NCBI GenBank assembly: GCA_963691815.1
Contig: OY829661.1
Span: forward strand, 29,096,357-29,160,356
Origin: Echiichthys vipera
Taxonomy: Eukaryota > Chordata > Actinopteri > Perciformes > Trachinidae
Direction of reading: 5' to 3'
DNA length: 64,000 bases
This document shows, in pieces, positions 1 to 10,559 of the stretch. A program made the position numbers and the translations under genes. Under the pieces are notes generated by a model, which saw only the letters and a list, made by a program, of their open reading frames with translations, did not search any database and was not told the origin of the DNA. The number at the start of each line of letters is the position of its first letter. The first letter of the stretch is position 1.

Positions 1-1553
1 GGAGCATAAACGTGTGCTAAAGTGTCCTCTAGGAGCATAAACGTGTGCTAAAGTGTCCTCTAGGAGCATAAACGTGTGCTAAAGTGTCCTCTAGGAGCAT
101 AAACCTGTGCTAAAGTGTCCTCTAGGAGCATAAACGTGTGCTAAAGTGTCCTCTAGGAGCATAAACGTGTGTTAAAGTGTCTTCTAGGAGCATAAACGTG
201 TGCTAAAGTGTCCTCTAGGAGCATAAACGTGTGTTAAAGTGTCCTCTAGAAGCATAAACGTGTGTTAAAGTATCCTCTAGGAGCATAAACGTGTGCTAAA
301 GTGTCCTCTAGGAGCATAAACGTGTGTTAAAGTGTCCTCTAGGAGCATAAACGTGTGCTAAAGTGTCCTCTAGGAGCATAAACCTGTGCTAAAGTGTCCT
401 CTAGGAGCATAAACGTGTGTTAAAGTGTCTTCTAGGAGCATAAACGTGTGCTAAAGTGTCCTCTAGGAGCATAAACCTGTGCTAAAGTGTCCTCTAGGAG
501 CATAAACGTGTGCTAAAGTGTCCTCTAGGAGCATAAACGTGTGTTAAAGTGTCCTCTAGGAGCATAAACGTGTGTTAAAGTGTCCTCTAGGAGCATAAAC
601 GTGTGTTAAAGTGTCCTCTAGGAGCATAAACGTGTGCTAAAGTGTCCTCTAGGAGCATAAACGTGTGCTAAAGTGTCCTCTAGGAGCATAAACGTGTGTT
701 AAAGTGGCCTCTAAGAGCATAAACGTGTGTTAAAGTGTCCTCTAGGAGCATAAACGTGTGCTAAAGTGTCCTCTAGGAGCATAAACGTGTGCTAAAGTGT
801 CCTCTAGGAGCATAAACGTGTGCTAAAGTGTCCTCTAGGAGCATAAACGTGTGCTAAAGTGTCCTCTAGGAGCATAAACCTGTGCTAAAGTGTCCTCTAG
901 GAGCATAAACGTGTGCTAAAGTGTCCTCTAGGAGCATAAACGTGTGTTAAAGTGTCTTCTAGGAGCATAAACGTGTGCTAAAGTGTCCTCTAGGAGCATA
1001 AACCTGTGCTAAAGTGTCCTCTAGGAGCATAAACGTGTGCTAAAGTGTCCTCTAGGAGCATAAACGTGTGTTAAAGTGTCCTCTAGGAGCATAAACGTGT
1101 GTTAAAGTGTCCTCTAGGAGCATAAACGTGTGTTAAAGTGTCCTCTAGGAGCATAAACGTGTGCTAAAGTGTCCTCTAGGAGCATAAACGTGTGCTAAAG
1201 TGTCCTCTAGGAGCATAAACGTGTGTTAAAGTGGCCTCTAAGAGCATAAACGTGTGTTAAAGTGTCCTCTAGGAGCATAAACGTGTGCTAAAGTGTCCTC
1301 TAGGAGCATAAACGTGTGCTAAAGTGTCCTCTAGGAGCATAAACGTGTGCTAAAGTGTCCTCTAGGAGCATAAACGTGTGCTAAAGTGTCCTCTAGGAGC
1401 ATAAACGTGTGCTAAAGTGTCCTCTAGGAGCATAAACGTGTGCTAAAGTGTCCTCTAGGAGCATAAACGTGTGCTAAAGTGTCCTCTAGGAGCATAAACG
1501 TGTGCTAAAGTGTCCTCTAGGAGCATAAACGTGTGTTAAAGTGTCCTCTAGGA
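1..1553. repeat. 31-bp minisatellite array 1 (about 50 units)
   Basis: Head-to-tail units of 31 bp, each containing GGAGCATAAACGTGTG followed by YTAAAGTGTCCTCTA. Units differ mainly at one C/T position (GTGCTAAA or GTGTTAAA), with rarer variants such as AACCTGTG, GTGTCTTCT and GTGGCCTCTAAG. The array is cut by the left edge of the window and ends at about 1553, where sequence becomes unique. The same unit, in the same orientation, forms a second array at 53652-55156. No reading frame of note. Confidence 0.97.
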
Positions 1554-2304
1554 GTCAAAAAACCCAGAGAAAGTCGGTGAAGGTCTCAGATTTGACGTCA
1601 GGTCACAGCCCGTTCATTCATTGGCAATAAAAAACGATTAGCACGCGTAGACAGTTGCACACAGGACTTCACCTTTACCGTCTGTTGTTGGTGAGAGCAC
1701 AGTTTCACCCGCAGTGATCTGGAGCATCAGTGAACGCGTGAACAAAGACACCAGACATCGTTGGTGGTTACGTTTCCTTTTTAATCCGTAGAGTGGAGCC
1801 GAGTCTGAGTCTGCAGGAACATCCCTGCGGAGGTGATTCCAGTGATGACGCCTCTCACAGACGTTACTGTGTTCATCACTCAGCCTCTGGACACAGTTCC
1901 TTAAATGACCTTTGTGGTGGTTTCATGGTTTATTCAGGGTTTTGTAGTAAATGAGTTTTCTAACACAACAACGACACACAGCCTCATGGACTCCCACTGT
2001 GTTTAAACACTGATCAGCTCCAGCACACTTTAAACTGCTGACTAAGGCATGCGTCACTATCATCAGCAGATCACTCACACACACAAACACTCGGACGTCA
2101 ACACGTGTTTCTTTATCTTTGTCTCAGTTCTTCCACATTTTCCGTATTTCTGTATTCAGTGAAATCACATCACCCAGGAACAGCTGAGCAACGAACCAAA
2201 CACAAACAATGAAACAGCGTTTTTATCTGTTTTACAGCAGTTCTTCCCTTTTTCTACTTTGAACCAATCAGCGGTGTAACCGTAGACTGGACGTAGCATA
2301 CCCG
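1554..2304. other. Intergenic, no gene seen
   Basis: Mostly unique-looking sequence between the 31-bp array and an interspersed repeat. No coding exon, RNA gene or clear transposon end was recognised. Confidence 0.5.
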
Positions 2305-2309
2305 TCAGG

Positions 2310-2715
2310 TCCGTTCTCTAGCTTGATCCAGTCGTCCTCGCCTACTGGAGTCTCCATCTTGTCTTTGACTCCGCCTCATTTCCTCTGACCATAAAAGGGC
2401 ATGTATGTGACGTTGTGGGGAGGGGCGTACGTCCATCTGGCTGACGTTTACCTCCGAGGAGAAGTGAGGACCAGAGGCTAGCTGTCACTCAAGAGGCCAC
2501 GCCCCTAATTATTCATTAACTTTAACCTCCAATAAAATAAAAACTAGCCCCTCCCCCTCAGTGTTGTCATGGAGACCTGAGCTAAACACACAGACTAGAA
2601 TGTTCTTTTGTCCTTAAACAGGTTTAATGATGATGTGTAAACGGCTGTTTAACATGAAACCTGCCCCTAGTGGACACTCAGAGAACTGACGCTGACGGAG
2701 CTTCCTGATTGGACC
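2310..2715 (+). mobile_element. Interspersed repeat B, copy 1
   Basis: About 400 bp that recurs as a reverse complement at 18078-18508. Shared landmarks are TCCAGTCGTC, ACCATAAAAGGGCATGTATG, CTCAAGAGGCCACGCC and CTGCCCCTAGTGGACACTC. The two copies differ by scattered substitutions, which indicates an old dispersed element rather than a recent local duplication. The class is not recognised and no terminal repeats or coding capacity were identified. Confidence 0.75.
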
Positions 2716-3039
2716 AAACAGGAACAGGAAGCTGTGGGCGGGGCTTGATCCTAACCCACATTTTTAAACCAACCCACTGACGCTAAGGCTAATCAAGCTA
2801 ACATTAATTAGCAAGAGCTGCTAACATCAGCCGACCGAGGAGTAATCGCTGTAAACGGAACATTCTAGAAAGCAAAACATCAACAACTACAGACATTGTA
2901 ACCACAGGGAGGCGGAGCTTAGCCAACTTCAGCGTCAGTCCTTCAAGCATTTCCTGCCTCCCCTCCGTGTCCCTCCACCGAGTCCATGTACAAGATTTTG
3001 CCTCTCGGGTTCCTGAACTCGAGGCTACGTCGGCCGACC

Positions 3040-3414
3040 TCCGTCCTCGCCCTCTCCTGCTCCAGAACCTCCGTCCTCGTCCTCTCCTGCTCCAGAACCT
3101 CCGTCCTCGCCCTCTCCTGCTCCAGAACCTCCGTCCTCGTCCTCTCCTGCTCCAGAACCTCCGTCCTCGTCCTCTCCTGCTCCAGAACCTCCGTCCTCTC
3201 CTGCTCCAGAACCTCCGTCCTTGTCCTCTCCTGCTCCAGAACCTCCGTCCTCTCCTGCTCCAGAACCTCCGTCCTCGTCCTCTCCTGCTCCAGAACCTCC
3301 GTCCTCGTCCTCGTCTGCTCCAGAACCTCCGTCCTCGTCCTCTCCTGCTCCAGAACCTCCGTCCTCGTCCTCTCCTGCTCCAGAACCTCCGTCCTCGTCC
3401 TCTCCTGCTCCAGA
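3040..3414. repeat. 30-bp GC-rich minisatellite downstream of the NPY receptor
   Basis: About 13 tandem units, mostly 30 bp with some shorter 24-bp versions, each containing CTCCTGCTCCAGAACCTCCG. Unit lengths are multiples of three, so frames stay open (Pro/Ser-rich on plus, Glu/Arg/Thr-rich on minus). These look like repeat artefacts rather than genes. The array lies about 180 bp beyond the receptor stop codon, possibly in or near its 3' untranslated region. Confidence 0.85.
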
Positions 3415-3594
3415 GCGGCCGGCCGGCGCGGTGAAAGCCGCCTCACTCTGGCAGGAAAGTTATGGAAAGTAAAGTGTTTGACTCAGAGGCCTCAGACGGC
3501 TGTGATGTGTGCGTTACACACCGCTCTGCCCGTCAGACACTCACACGCCGTTTGCCCGCCGGCCGCTTGTCAGAAACAGTTAGGTCCTCCTTAA

Positions 3595-6500
3595 TTAGGT
3601 GTTAGCGGGGATCGTTTTCGCTGGTTTCGCGGAGCTGAACTCAGGTCTGGGCGAGGAAACGCACACTGACCCCATCCTGTTGAGGGAGGTGGCCTTCGTC
3701 ATGCCCTCGCTGCCCACCGTGGAGAGAGGGAAGCTCTCGTAGCTCTCGGCCGCCCGGTGGCCACACTGGCAGCGCTGCAGCGTCAACCTCAGCTCCCTCT
3801 GGAAGTTGCTGTTGAGGAAGCCGTACACCACGGGGTTGATGCAGGTTGAGGCCATCGCCGTCAGGTGGCAGGCGGAGAAGACGGCGTCGTGCTGGCAGTC
3901 GGGCAGCGCCTGGTGGTGCCAGTCAAACAGCGTGTTGAAGACATTGAGAGGCAGCCAGCACAGAGCGAAGGCTATGACGATGGCTAACAGCATGACGTTT
4001 ATCCTCTGGGCTCCCTGAGTCCTGCGGCTGCGCTCCAGCATGTCCCTGCAGAACACAGCAGGACGCCTACGGTCAGACAACTCACTGTGAAACATCACTC
4101 ACAACCTGAAACACAGCGGTGCGGTGGGATGTATGAACAGAGAGCCCAGCGGACCAGGTCCTGATAGAGTAAAACACACATGCTGTCACACACTGGATGG
4201 CAGAATGAAATGAAAAAGAACGACGGCGGTGCGACCTGCGGCGTCTCAGGCGGAGGAAGATCCTGAGGTAGCAGAGCAGCACCAGCAGCAGAGGGAGGCA
4301 GTACTGGAACAGCAGCAGGGAGGTGGTGTAGGCCAGACGATGCTTATCTGACGGCCACAGCTCCATGCAGATCAGGTGGTCCCTGAGACGAGACACACAC
4401 ACAGGTGAGTGAGCGGGGAAGGAGCGGCGACGTTAGGGCGCTTTCCCACTGCAGGGCACGGCTGCTTTCAGCTTGTGGTCAGTACCTGGTACCTGGCGAG
4501 CTGAGCCGAAACTAAAGTGGAGTTCCAGTTGTACTATGAAGTCGGGATTTCGGAGCTAAAAGTCGGAACTTTTACCTGGAACGACCTCTGAGTTTGAGTT
4601 AAAGAAGGCTGCCCGGGTGTCAACAGAAAAGGACTCGCTCGTTATTCACTGATGTCCGATCAAACGAGCGATGAGCGACAGATACTTTTTGTAAACAATG
4701 AAATACGTAGAAAGAAAAAACAGGCTACCTTCTACGCATTTGTGTTTACTTCATCCCCCGTGTTCGCAGGCTAAAGGACCGCGGATTGTCTAGAAGTTGC
4801 GCGAGATTAACTTTCGTAGATGCGGCCATCTTGTTTCTTCTTAAGTTTTTTGGCGGTTGGCGACTTTTTTTCCGACTTTGTAACTGAAACGCTGATAACT
4901 CGGGTGTGACGTCGTTACCAGCTGCGACTTCCGAGGTAATGGGACGCATCGTAAGACTCAACTCGTGTCCGTGCAGGAGACGAGACTGAGAGCTAATGTT
5001 AGCAAGAGCGTAAGCACGGCGAGGAGAGATGCAGGATTTCTCAACGAGGGAGAAACAGTTGATGTGCTTCACACCTTTCTAAGTAAAACACTAAAAATCG
5101 ATGTTTCTACGTTAAATCGTGTCTGCAGTTGGACTTTAAACATGGTACCTTTTTAATTCTTAGCATGATTTTGCTCAATTTACACAAATCCTTTGACAGT
5201 TTGTTTGACCAGTGTGAGTACAGCTGTTCCACGCCCAGGCACGGTGCGCTCACCGCCATGGCACGCTCACCAACACGGCACGCTTACCACCGCGGCACGC
5301 TCACCATCGCGGCACGTTCACCATCGCGGCACACTTACCAACGCGGCACGCTCACCACCGCGGCACGCTTACCACGGCAGCACGCTTACCACCGCGGCAC
5401 GCTCACCACCACAACGTGCCTACAACGGCGGCACGCTTACCACCGCAGCGCGCCTACCGCAGCGCGCCTACCGCAGCGCGCCTACCACCGCGACACTCTT
5501 ACCACCTCGGCACTCTTACCACCACGGCACGCTCACCACCACGACGCGCTCACCACTGCAGCGCGCCTTCCACGGCGGTAGGCTTACCATTGAGGCACGC
5601 TTACCCCCGCAGCACGTCTACCACGGCGGCACGCTTACCACGGCGGCACGCTTACCATTGAGGCACGCTTACCATTGAGGCATGCTTACCATTGAGGCAC
5701 GCTTACCATTGAGGCACGCTTACCACCGCAGCACGCCTACCACGGCGGCACGCTCACCATGGCGGCACGCCGAGCTACCTGAGACATTAAAGCTCACCTG
5801 AAGGGGTTGGCGGGCAGGCTGATGTTCTGGAAAGGGTCGTTGGTGAGGATGTTGAAGGAGAGGAACGGCAGAGAGATGAAGCAAGCGACCAGCCACGTCA
5901 GCCCCACGGCCAGGTAGGAGTGTCCGGCAGCCGGGGACCAGCCGGTGGGATGGAGGATCAGCTGGTGACGCTCCAGAGCGATGAGCACCAGGGAGAAGAC
6001 GGAGACCGTCACCGACATGCACTGAACGAAGGGCGTCATCTGGAAGAGAACCACCACAGGAAGAGACCGTTAAGTTCAGACGACTAAAGGAGACCGTTAC
6101 GTTTAGACGACTGAAGGAGACCGTTAAGTTCAGACGACTAAAGGAGACCGTTACGTTTAGACGACTGAAGGAGACCGTTAAGTTCAGACGACTAAAGGAG
6201 ACGGTTAAGTTGTGTGTGTGTGTGTGTGTCTGTTCATGTGTGTGTGTCTCTGTGTGTGTGTGTCTGTGCGTGCGTGCGTGTCTGTGCGTCTGTGTGTGCG
6301 TCTCTGTGTGTGTGTGTGCATGTCTCTGTGTGTGCGCGCGTGTGTGTATTTGTGTCTGTGTGTGTGTGTCTGTGTGTGTGCGTACGTGTGTGTCTTTGTG
6401 TGTGTCTGTCTGTGTGTGTGTGTGCATGCCTGCGTGTGTCTGTGTCTCTGTGTGTGCGTGTGTGTCTCTGTGTGTCTGTGTGTGTGTGTGTATGCATGTG

Positions 6501-7104
6501 TGTGTTAGTGTGTGTGTGTCTGTGTGTGCGTGTCTGCGTGTGTGTGTATGCGTGTGTGTGTCTGTGTGTGTGTGCGTACGTACGTGTGCGTGTGTCTCTC
6601 TCTCTGTGTGCGTGTGTGTGTGTGTCTCTGTGTGTGCATGTGTGTGTCTGTGTGCGTGCGTCTATGTGTGTGTGTGTGTGTGTTTGTGTGTATTTGTGTG
6701 TCTGTGTCTGTGTGTGTCTGCATGTGTGTGTGTCTGTGTGCGTGGGTCTCTGTGTGCGTGTGTGTGTGTGTGTGTGTGCGTGTGTGTTCACTGACCTTGC
6801 ACAGCGCCTCCCCCAGCACCCAGCGGTCCATCAGCGTGTAGATGACGGTGACAGGAAGACACACGACGCACATGAGGATGTCGGAGCACGACAGGTTGGC
6901 GATGAGGATGTTGGTGACGTTGCGTAACTCCTGTTGCCGGGCGATGATGAACACTAGCCCTGCGTTGCCTAGCAACCCGATCGCAATGACGGCGCTGTAC
7001 GCCACAATCAGCAAAGTGGCCCCGCCCACGGACGGCGGGCACTGGGAGGTGTCCGCCCACCCGGACGCCTCCCAGACACTCAGGAGGCTGCTGTCGTTGG
7101 ACAT
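3595..7104 (-). CDS. npy4r/npy8r: Neuropeptide Y receptor, Y4/Y8 subgroup (4 coding exons)
   Basis: Class A GPCR for NPY, PYY and pancreatic-polypeptide-type peptides; the family acts at the plasma membrane, mainly through Gi. Exons by translation and splice sites: 7104-6796, 6039-5798, 4382-4236, 4045-3595. Total is 1149 nt, 382 aa; phases 0, 2 and 2 all join in frame with GT...AG borders. Visible features: N-glycosylation site NDS at residues 3-5; TM1 with GNAG; TM2 with NLSCSD; ERH (126-128) replacing DRY; PTGW in loop 2; TM5 LLLFQYCLPLLL; TM6 FALCWLPLNVFNTLF; TM7 NPVVY; a CQC motif after TM7 for likely palmitoylation; a tail with SYESFPLSTV like other Y4/Y1-group receptors. The ATG at 7104 is the first in-frame ATG and has a G at -3. 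Length fits the family. Y4 and Y8 cannot be separated by eye. The intron/exon structure is unusual for this group. Confidence 0.93.
4046..4235 (-). other. NPY receptor intron 3 (third intracellular loop)
   Basis: Short 190-bp intron between the RLRRRR of loop 3 and the RDMLERSRR segment. The donor is GTCGCA (weak beyond GT) and the acceptor TTCTGCAG. Reading through it would extend the frame briefly and then hit stops, which supports splicing. The phase-2 junction restores AG|G, giving arginine. Confidence 0.75.
4383..5797 (-). other. NPY receptor intron 2 (extracellular loop 2)
   Basis: A 1415-bp intron with donor GTGAGC after ...ANPF and acceptor CTCAG before ...DHLICMELW. The 3' half of the intron on the minus strand is unremarkable, possibly including transposon remnants around 4430-4600. 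Positions 5238-5770 are a minisatellite. Confidence 0.8.
5238..5770. repeat. 17-bp minisatellite in NPY receptor intron 2
   Basis: About 30 units of roughly 17 bp built on GGCACGCTTACCACCGC, with frequent CTCACC/CTTACC and CCGC/TTGAG exchanges. It is CpG-rich. Reading frames across it are repeat artefacts. Confidence 0.9.
6062..6208 (+). repeat. 26-bp minisatellite family, block 1 (in NPY receptor intron 1)
   Basis: About five to six units of 26-27 bp alternating between AGACCGTTAAGTTCAGACGA and AGACCGTTACGTTTAGACGA types. They are related to the blocks at 7878, 31718 and 45205. Confidence 0.88.
6209..6790. repeat. Long imperfect (TG)n microsatellite
   Basis: About 580 bp of TG dinucleotides interrupted by TC, GC and TA steps, inside NPY receptor intron 1. 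The Cys/Val-rich and Thr/His-rich frames spanning it are artefacts. Confidence 0.97.
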
Positions 7105-7435
7105 GGCGGGGACAGGAGGGCGAGGACAGGAGGGCGAGGACAGGACCGGCGCCCCGAGGCTGCCCACCAACTTCACCTTCACCCAGGAACGTGAACGTGC
7201 ACGGCCAGACGAGAGCGGCGGTGACAGGCGGCGGGCGGCGGGTGTCGTACAGGGTTCAGTCCGGTGTCCTGAGGAGCTGCAGACTGTGACGCAGGAGAGG
7301 GTTCAGATACAGACGTCCTCTCGTTCCCTCGCTGTCGGCATCCCGGAGGATCAGCGCCGCGTCCGTGTCTCCCTGCGAACCACAGAGAAACACAACAACA
7401 GTGAGGACAATGGAAGAGGAGCCGGGGACGCGGAG
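7105..7435. other. Region upstream of the NPY receptor start codon
   Basis: Presumed 5' untranslated/promoter region for the minus-strand receptor. The reading frame stays open upstream to about 7182 but contains no further ATG, which supports the start at 7104. GC-rich, with no confident TATA box. Confidence 0.4.
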
Positions 7436-7436
7436 G

Positions 7437-7522
7437 GCCCTCAGCGGAGCGCCCTCAGCGGAGCGCCCTCAGCGGAGCGCCCTCAGCGGAGCGCCCTCAG
7501 CGGAGCGCCCTCAGCGGAGCGC
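7437..7522. repeat. 14-bp minisatellite
   Basis: About six tandem copies of CCCTCAGCGGAGCG upstream of the NPY receptor. Confidence 0.9.
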
Positions 7523-7717
7523 CGGGACGGTTAGAGGTGAAGAAGAGGAGGAAGAATATGAGCATCCAGTCTGTTCGTCCCAGCGTCATTAACACGCGTG
7601 ATAAACACAATTCTAGAGGCTTTTACTTTGAAAAACCTCTAAAGTGATTCAGTAAAAACGGCCTCAACTCCAACTAAACGTCACATTAGTCCGTTAAACC
7701 TCCTCCACAGGGACTCA

Positions 7718-7826
7718 GGGCACCCTCCCACTGTTCCTCCGTCCCGTGCCCCGTGCTTTAGGGTCCTTGTCTCCCCCTCCAGGCCCGCCATTGTTTGAAA
7801 TATCCGCGCATGGTCCCTACAATCCA
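7718..7826 (+). mobile_element. Harbinger-like MITE, internally deleted fragment (copy a)
   Basis: Begins with a variant of the family terminus (CACCCTCCCACTGTTCCTCC) and continues through CCGTGCTTTAGGGTCC. It then jumps to the family's internal CCATTGTTTGAAAT and CGCGCATGGTCCCT blocks, so most of the middle and the far end are missing. Confidence 0.8.
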
Positions 7827-7877
7827 TCAGCTGTGGGCCTGCAGAGAAATGAACCAATGGGAGCCCTCCGTCACAGA

Positions 7878-7972
7878 CCGTTAAGTTAAGATGACTAAAG
7901 GAGACGGTTAAGTTTAGACACTAAAGGAGACGGTTAAGTTTAGACACTAAAGGAGACGGTTAAGTTTAGACA
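7878..7972 (+). repeat. 26-bp minisatellite family, block 2
   Basis: About four units built on AAAGGAGACGGTTAAGTTTA, closely related to the array at 31718-32262. Confidence 0.9.
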
Positions 7973-8063
7973 GGTATAATTCATTCTCTCTCTTCTGAGC
8001 ACGTGTTTTGTGACACACACGTATTAAACCACACACACACTCGTGTGCAGAACGTCACGTCTT

Positions 8064-8217
8064 TCAGGAACGAGCGATGAAGAGCAGCACGTCCTCGTCT
8101 CTCAGGAACGAGCGATGAAGAGCAGCACGTCCTCGTCTCTCAGGAACGAGCGCTGAAGAGCAGCACGTCCTCGTCTCTGAGGAACGAGCGCTGAAGAGCA
8201 GCACGTCCTCGTCTCTG
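8064..8217. repeat. 38-bp minisatellite (4 copies)
   Basis: Four tandem copies of a 38-bp unit containing CAGGAACGAGCG and GAAGAGCAGCACGTCCTCG. Confidence 0.92.
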
Positions 8218-8489
8218 GAACGTTCCTCTGAGCGCCGACGTGTTCCCAGAGTGAAGCGTCTGATTAAGACGCAGCTGATGAACACGGCGGCGTGTCATCT
8301 GCTGATGACATCATTAATCAGGCCTTCCATCTCCTCAGCAGACAGAGGTGCACCCTGGGAACGCTCCGTCTCTGCTCCGACAGCCGCCGTGACACCACAG
8401 GGACCGCCCCCGCCGCCGCCCCGCTCACAGGTGCTGCTGCTGCACACCCACACTGATCACCACCTCCTGCACCCCACACACACACACAC

Positions 8490-8995
8490 ACACACACACA
8501 CAGGCCTGAAATACACACACATGCACATGCCTTTATACATGCAATTAATGGAGATGTCAGAGCGAGGGGGCTGCCAATGGCTCAGTGACCCGAGTAGTTG
8601 GCAGCCTTAGCTGGAACGGCTAACGCTAACGGCTAACGCTAACTGTCAGTCAAACTCCTCTAATCCTTGTTTTGATGCTGTGATCTTCTGGAGGGGACGG
8701 GTTCAAACAGGCTCAAACAGACTCCGGTCTCCTGGAGCTACTGGGCCGGGTCTGACCAACCTGGCAACCCCACTGCTGGACTTCTTTTTTGTTGTTGAGA
8801 CGACGATCTGGAGACTCTAGATGGAGCTGTTCTGATCACTGAGCAGTTGGGGGTTCTCAACAGCACCTCGGCAGTGCCCAGAAGATGAACTGGCACCTCT
8901 CCAGCCACCAGTCCACACTCCATTCATGGTCCACACAGGGACTCGAACTGGCGACCCTCCGGTTCCCAGCAGAGTCACCTATGGACTGAGCTACT
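8490..8995 (-). mobile_element. tRNA-derived SINE, interrupted
   Basis: On the minus strand the head (8995 to about 8836) reads GTAGCTCAGTCCATAGGTGA as an A-box region and CCAGTTCGAGTCCCTG as a B-box region. A body follows with GTGTGGACTGGTGGCTGGAG and GCACTGCCGAGGTGCTGTTG. The tail continues at 8605-8490 with GGCAGCCCCCTCGCTCTGAC and a CA microsatellite. Positions 8606-8835 interrupt the element with unrelated repeat A sequence. The A and B boxes are the sequence evidence; the SINE type is recognised from percomorph genomes in general. Confidence 0.8.
8606..8835 (+). mobile_element. Repeat A fragment inserted in the SINE
   Basis: About 230 bp nearly identical to 50617-50835, which is the right half of the repeat A copy there. 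Shared landmarks include GGAACGGCTAACGCTAAC, GGAGGGGACGGGTTCAAACA and ACTCTAGATGGAGCTGTTCT. It breaks the SINE at 8605/8836. Confidence 0.82.
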
Positions 8996-9189
8996 AAGGT
9001 TGAAAATGATAAGTAAGCAGTACCCTCTCGGTCAATCACAGGAGAGGTGGCGTCACTCTATGACTGCACGCTGGTCTGGGAGGCTGCTGTCGTTTTCTTC
9101 TGCACAAGAGGCGGGCGTACACATGCCCGCATGCAATTGGACAATCCTTCAACCAATCAGACCACCGATCCGGACGTACTCCGGTCTAA

Positions 9190-9410
9190 CTGTTCATTAA
9201 AGGTTGAAAACGTAGAATCTTTATTAAAAGCTATATTTTTAATAATAATCCACCCACGGTGCGTTTTGAGGGGAACAGACTCAAAGTTTGACTTCCTGTC
9301 CCGTTGTGTTTCCATGGCGGCAGCCAATAGCGTTGGGCGTTGCTGGTTGCCAGGGTTGTCTGTTGTTGGGTGCAGCTACTGTAGGCTGGCACAATTCACG
9401 TTCAAACAGT
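9190..9410 (+). mobile_element. Repeat A, left-end fragment
   Basis: Matches 50158-50395, starting with ATTAAAGGTTGAAAACGTAGAATC. It includes GCAGCCAATAGCGTTGGGCG and GGTTGTCTGTTGTTGGGTGC. Its right half lies separately at 8606-8835, so this locus is rearranged relative to the complete copy at 50158. Confidence 0.8.
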
Positions 9411-10338
9411 AAACGCTGATATTGAACATATCTTTGTTTGCAGAAACGTGGTTAACGCGGCCTCCTGAATACAGCTGTGCCTTATTATTACGTCCTTTTT
9501 AATAATAATACTTTATTTTACGCTGTTTTCATTGTAATACCTGTTTTTATTTGCGTAATTCCTTCTTTTGGTTCAGTTTAGACGCCATGTGCTAAATAAA
9601 TACACTGTAGTTATTCCCTGTTCTCCTCTCACACACTCACAGTCGCTCAGTAAACACATGATTGACGCCTCATGCCTGCAGAATATTTACAGTCTCGTTT
9701 GTGGGCTTTGATCTGAAGCATTACTCTGGAGTCTGTGCAGATGTGATGCAATGTAGATAAAATCAAATCAGCATGCGCCTGCTGTGATTCCCTCCCAGCC
9801 TCTGTGATGAGCCTGATTGATTTGTTTCATAATTAAAAACATCTCGTTTATTCATTTACTCAGCTCGTCGCTCAGAAAGACTCTTTATTCCCAACGCGTC
9901 TTCCTTAAAACATGAATGACACTTCTGCGAGTCCATCGTGGGAGACGTTGGAGAGCCGCGGTGAGCTGAGCGGGCACTTCAACGCTCCGTGTGCGGAGGG
10001 ATGGTCTCAAACCGCTGCCTCAGGAGCCCACTCCAGCCTGAACCTCTGATTCAATCCAGATTTATTCATTATTTTCCTCAATGAGATTTTATGCCCCAGT
10101 TCCAGTTACGGAGTTCAAAGACAGCGTTCTGTGAATCCGACGTCATCAGCTGATGATTCACAGACGAGCTGTAAAGTGCAAGGTTTACAGAGACAATACC
10201 AACCGTCAGACAAAAGCAGCGTCTCATTTTCAGCCCTCGCCAGTCGCTCTACTGCACCGATGATGAACAGAGAGCTGAGGCAAAGCTCTGGATCTACCCT
10301 CAGTCCTGGTTCCTACCCTCACCTGTGGTCATGAAAGC
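9411..10338. other. Intergenic, no gene seen
   Basis: AT-rich to mixed unique-looking sequence. I found no exon, RNA gene or transposon terminus. Confidence 0.5.
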
Positions 10339-10475
10339 TGGGTCAGGACCCAAAGAACCAGTCCTAGGTCAGGACCCAAAGAACCAGGTCCAGGTCAGGA
10401 CCCAAAGAACCAGGTCCAGGTCAGGACCCACAGAACCAGGTCCAGGTCAGGACCCAAAGAACCAGGTCCAGGTCC
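10339..10475. repeat. 26-bp minisatellite (about 5 copies)
   Basis: Tandem units of GGTCAGGACCCAAAGAACCA plus a GGTCCA linker. It is unrelated to the GGTTAAG 26-bp family. Confidence 0.9.
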
Positions 10476-10559
10476 AAGCGTGTGAAATGTGTTTCCTCAG
10501 GAGGGGGTCTGGAGTCTCCCTTAGAGAGAGGGGGAGAAGTTCAGCATCCGTGAGGAACT

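Larger units (their letters stand above)
6040..6795 (-). other. NPY receptor intron 1 (between TM2 and TM3)
   Basis: A 756-bp phase-0 intron between ...GEALCK and MTPFVQCMS. The donor is GTCAGT and the acceptor TTCTCTTCCAG. Nearly the whole intron is simple sequence: a long CA-type tract on the gene strand plus a small block of the 26-bp family. Confidence 0.88.

Noticed and set aside
2943..3446. 167-codon Glu/Arg/Thr repeat frame and Pro/Ser-rich plus-strand frames
   Set aside because: The 30-bp minisatellite has a period divisible by three; both strands are open, which argues against coding.
6210..6927. Cys/Val-rich and Thr/His-rich long frames
   Set aside because: TG/CA microsatellite inside NPY receptor intron 1; the flanking receptor exons on the minus strand explain the conserved sequence.
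7105..7182. N-terminal extension of the NPY receptor
   Set aside because: The open frame extends upstream, but the codon at 7182 is GTG and no ATG lies before 7104.
8836..8995. tRNA gene on the minus strand
   Set aside because: A- and B-box-like motifs are present, but the sequence does not fold as a complete tRNA and continues into a SINE body.
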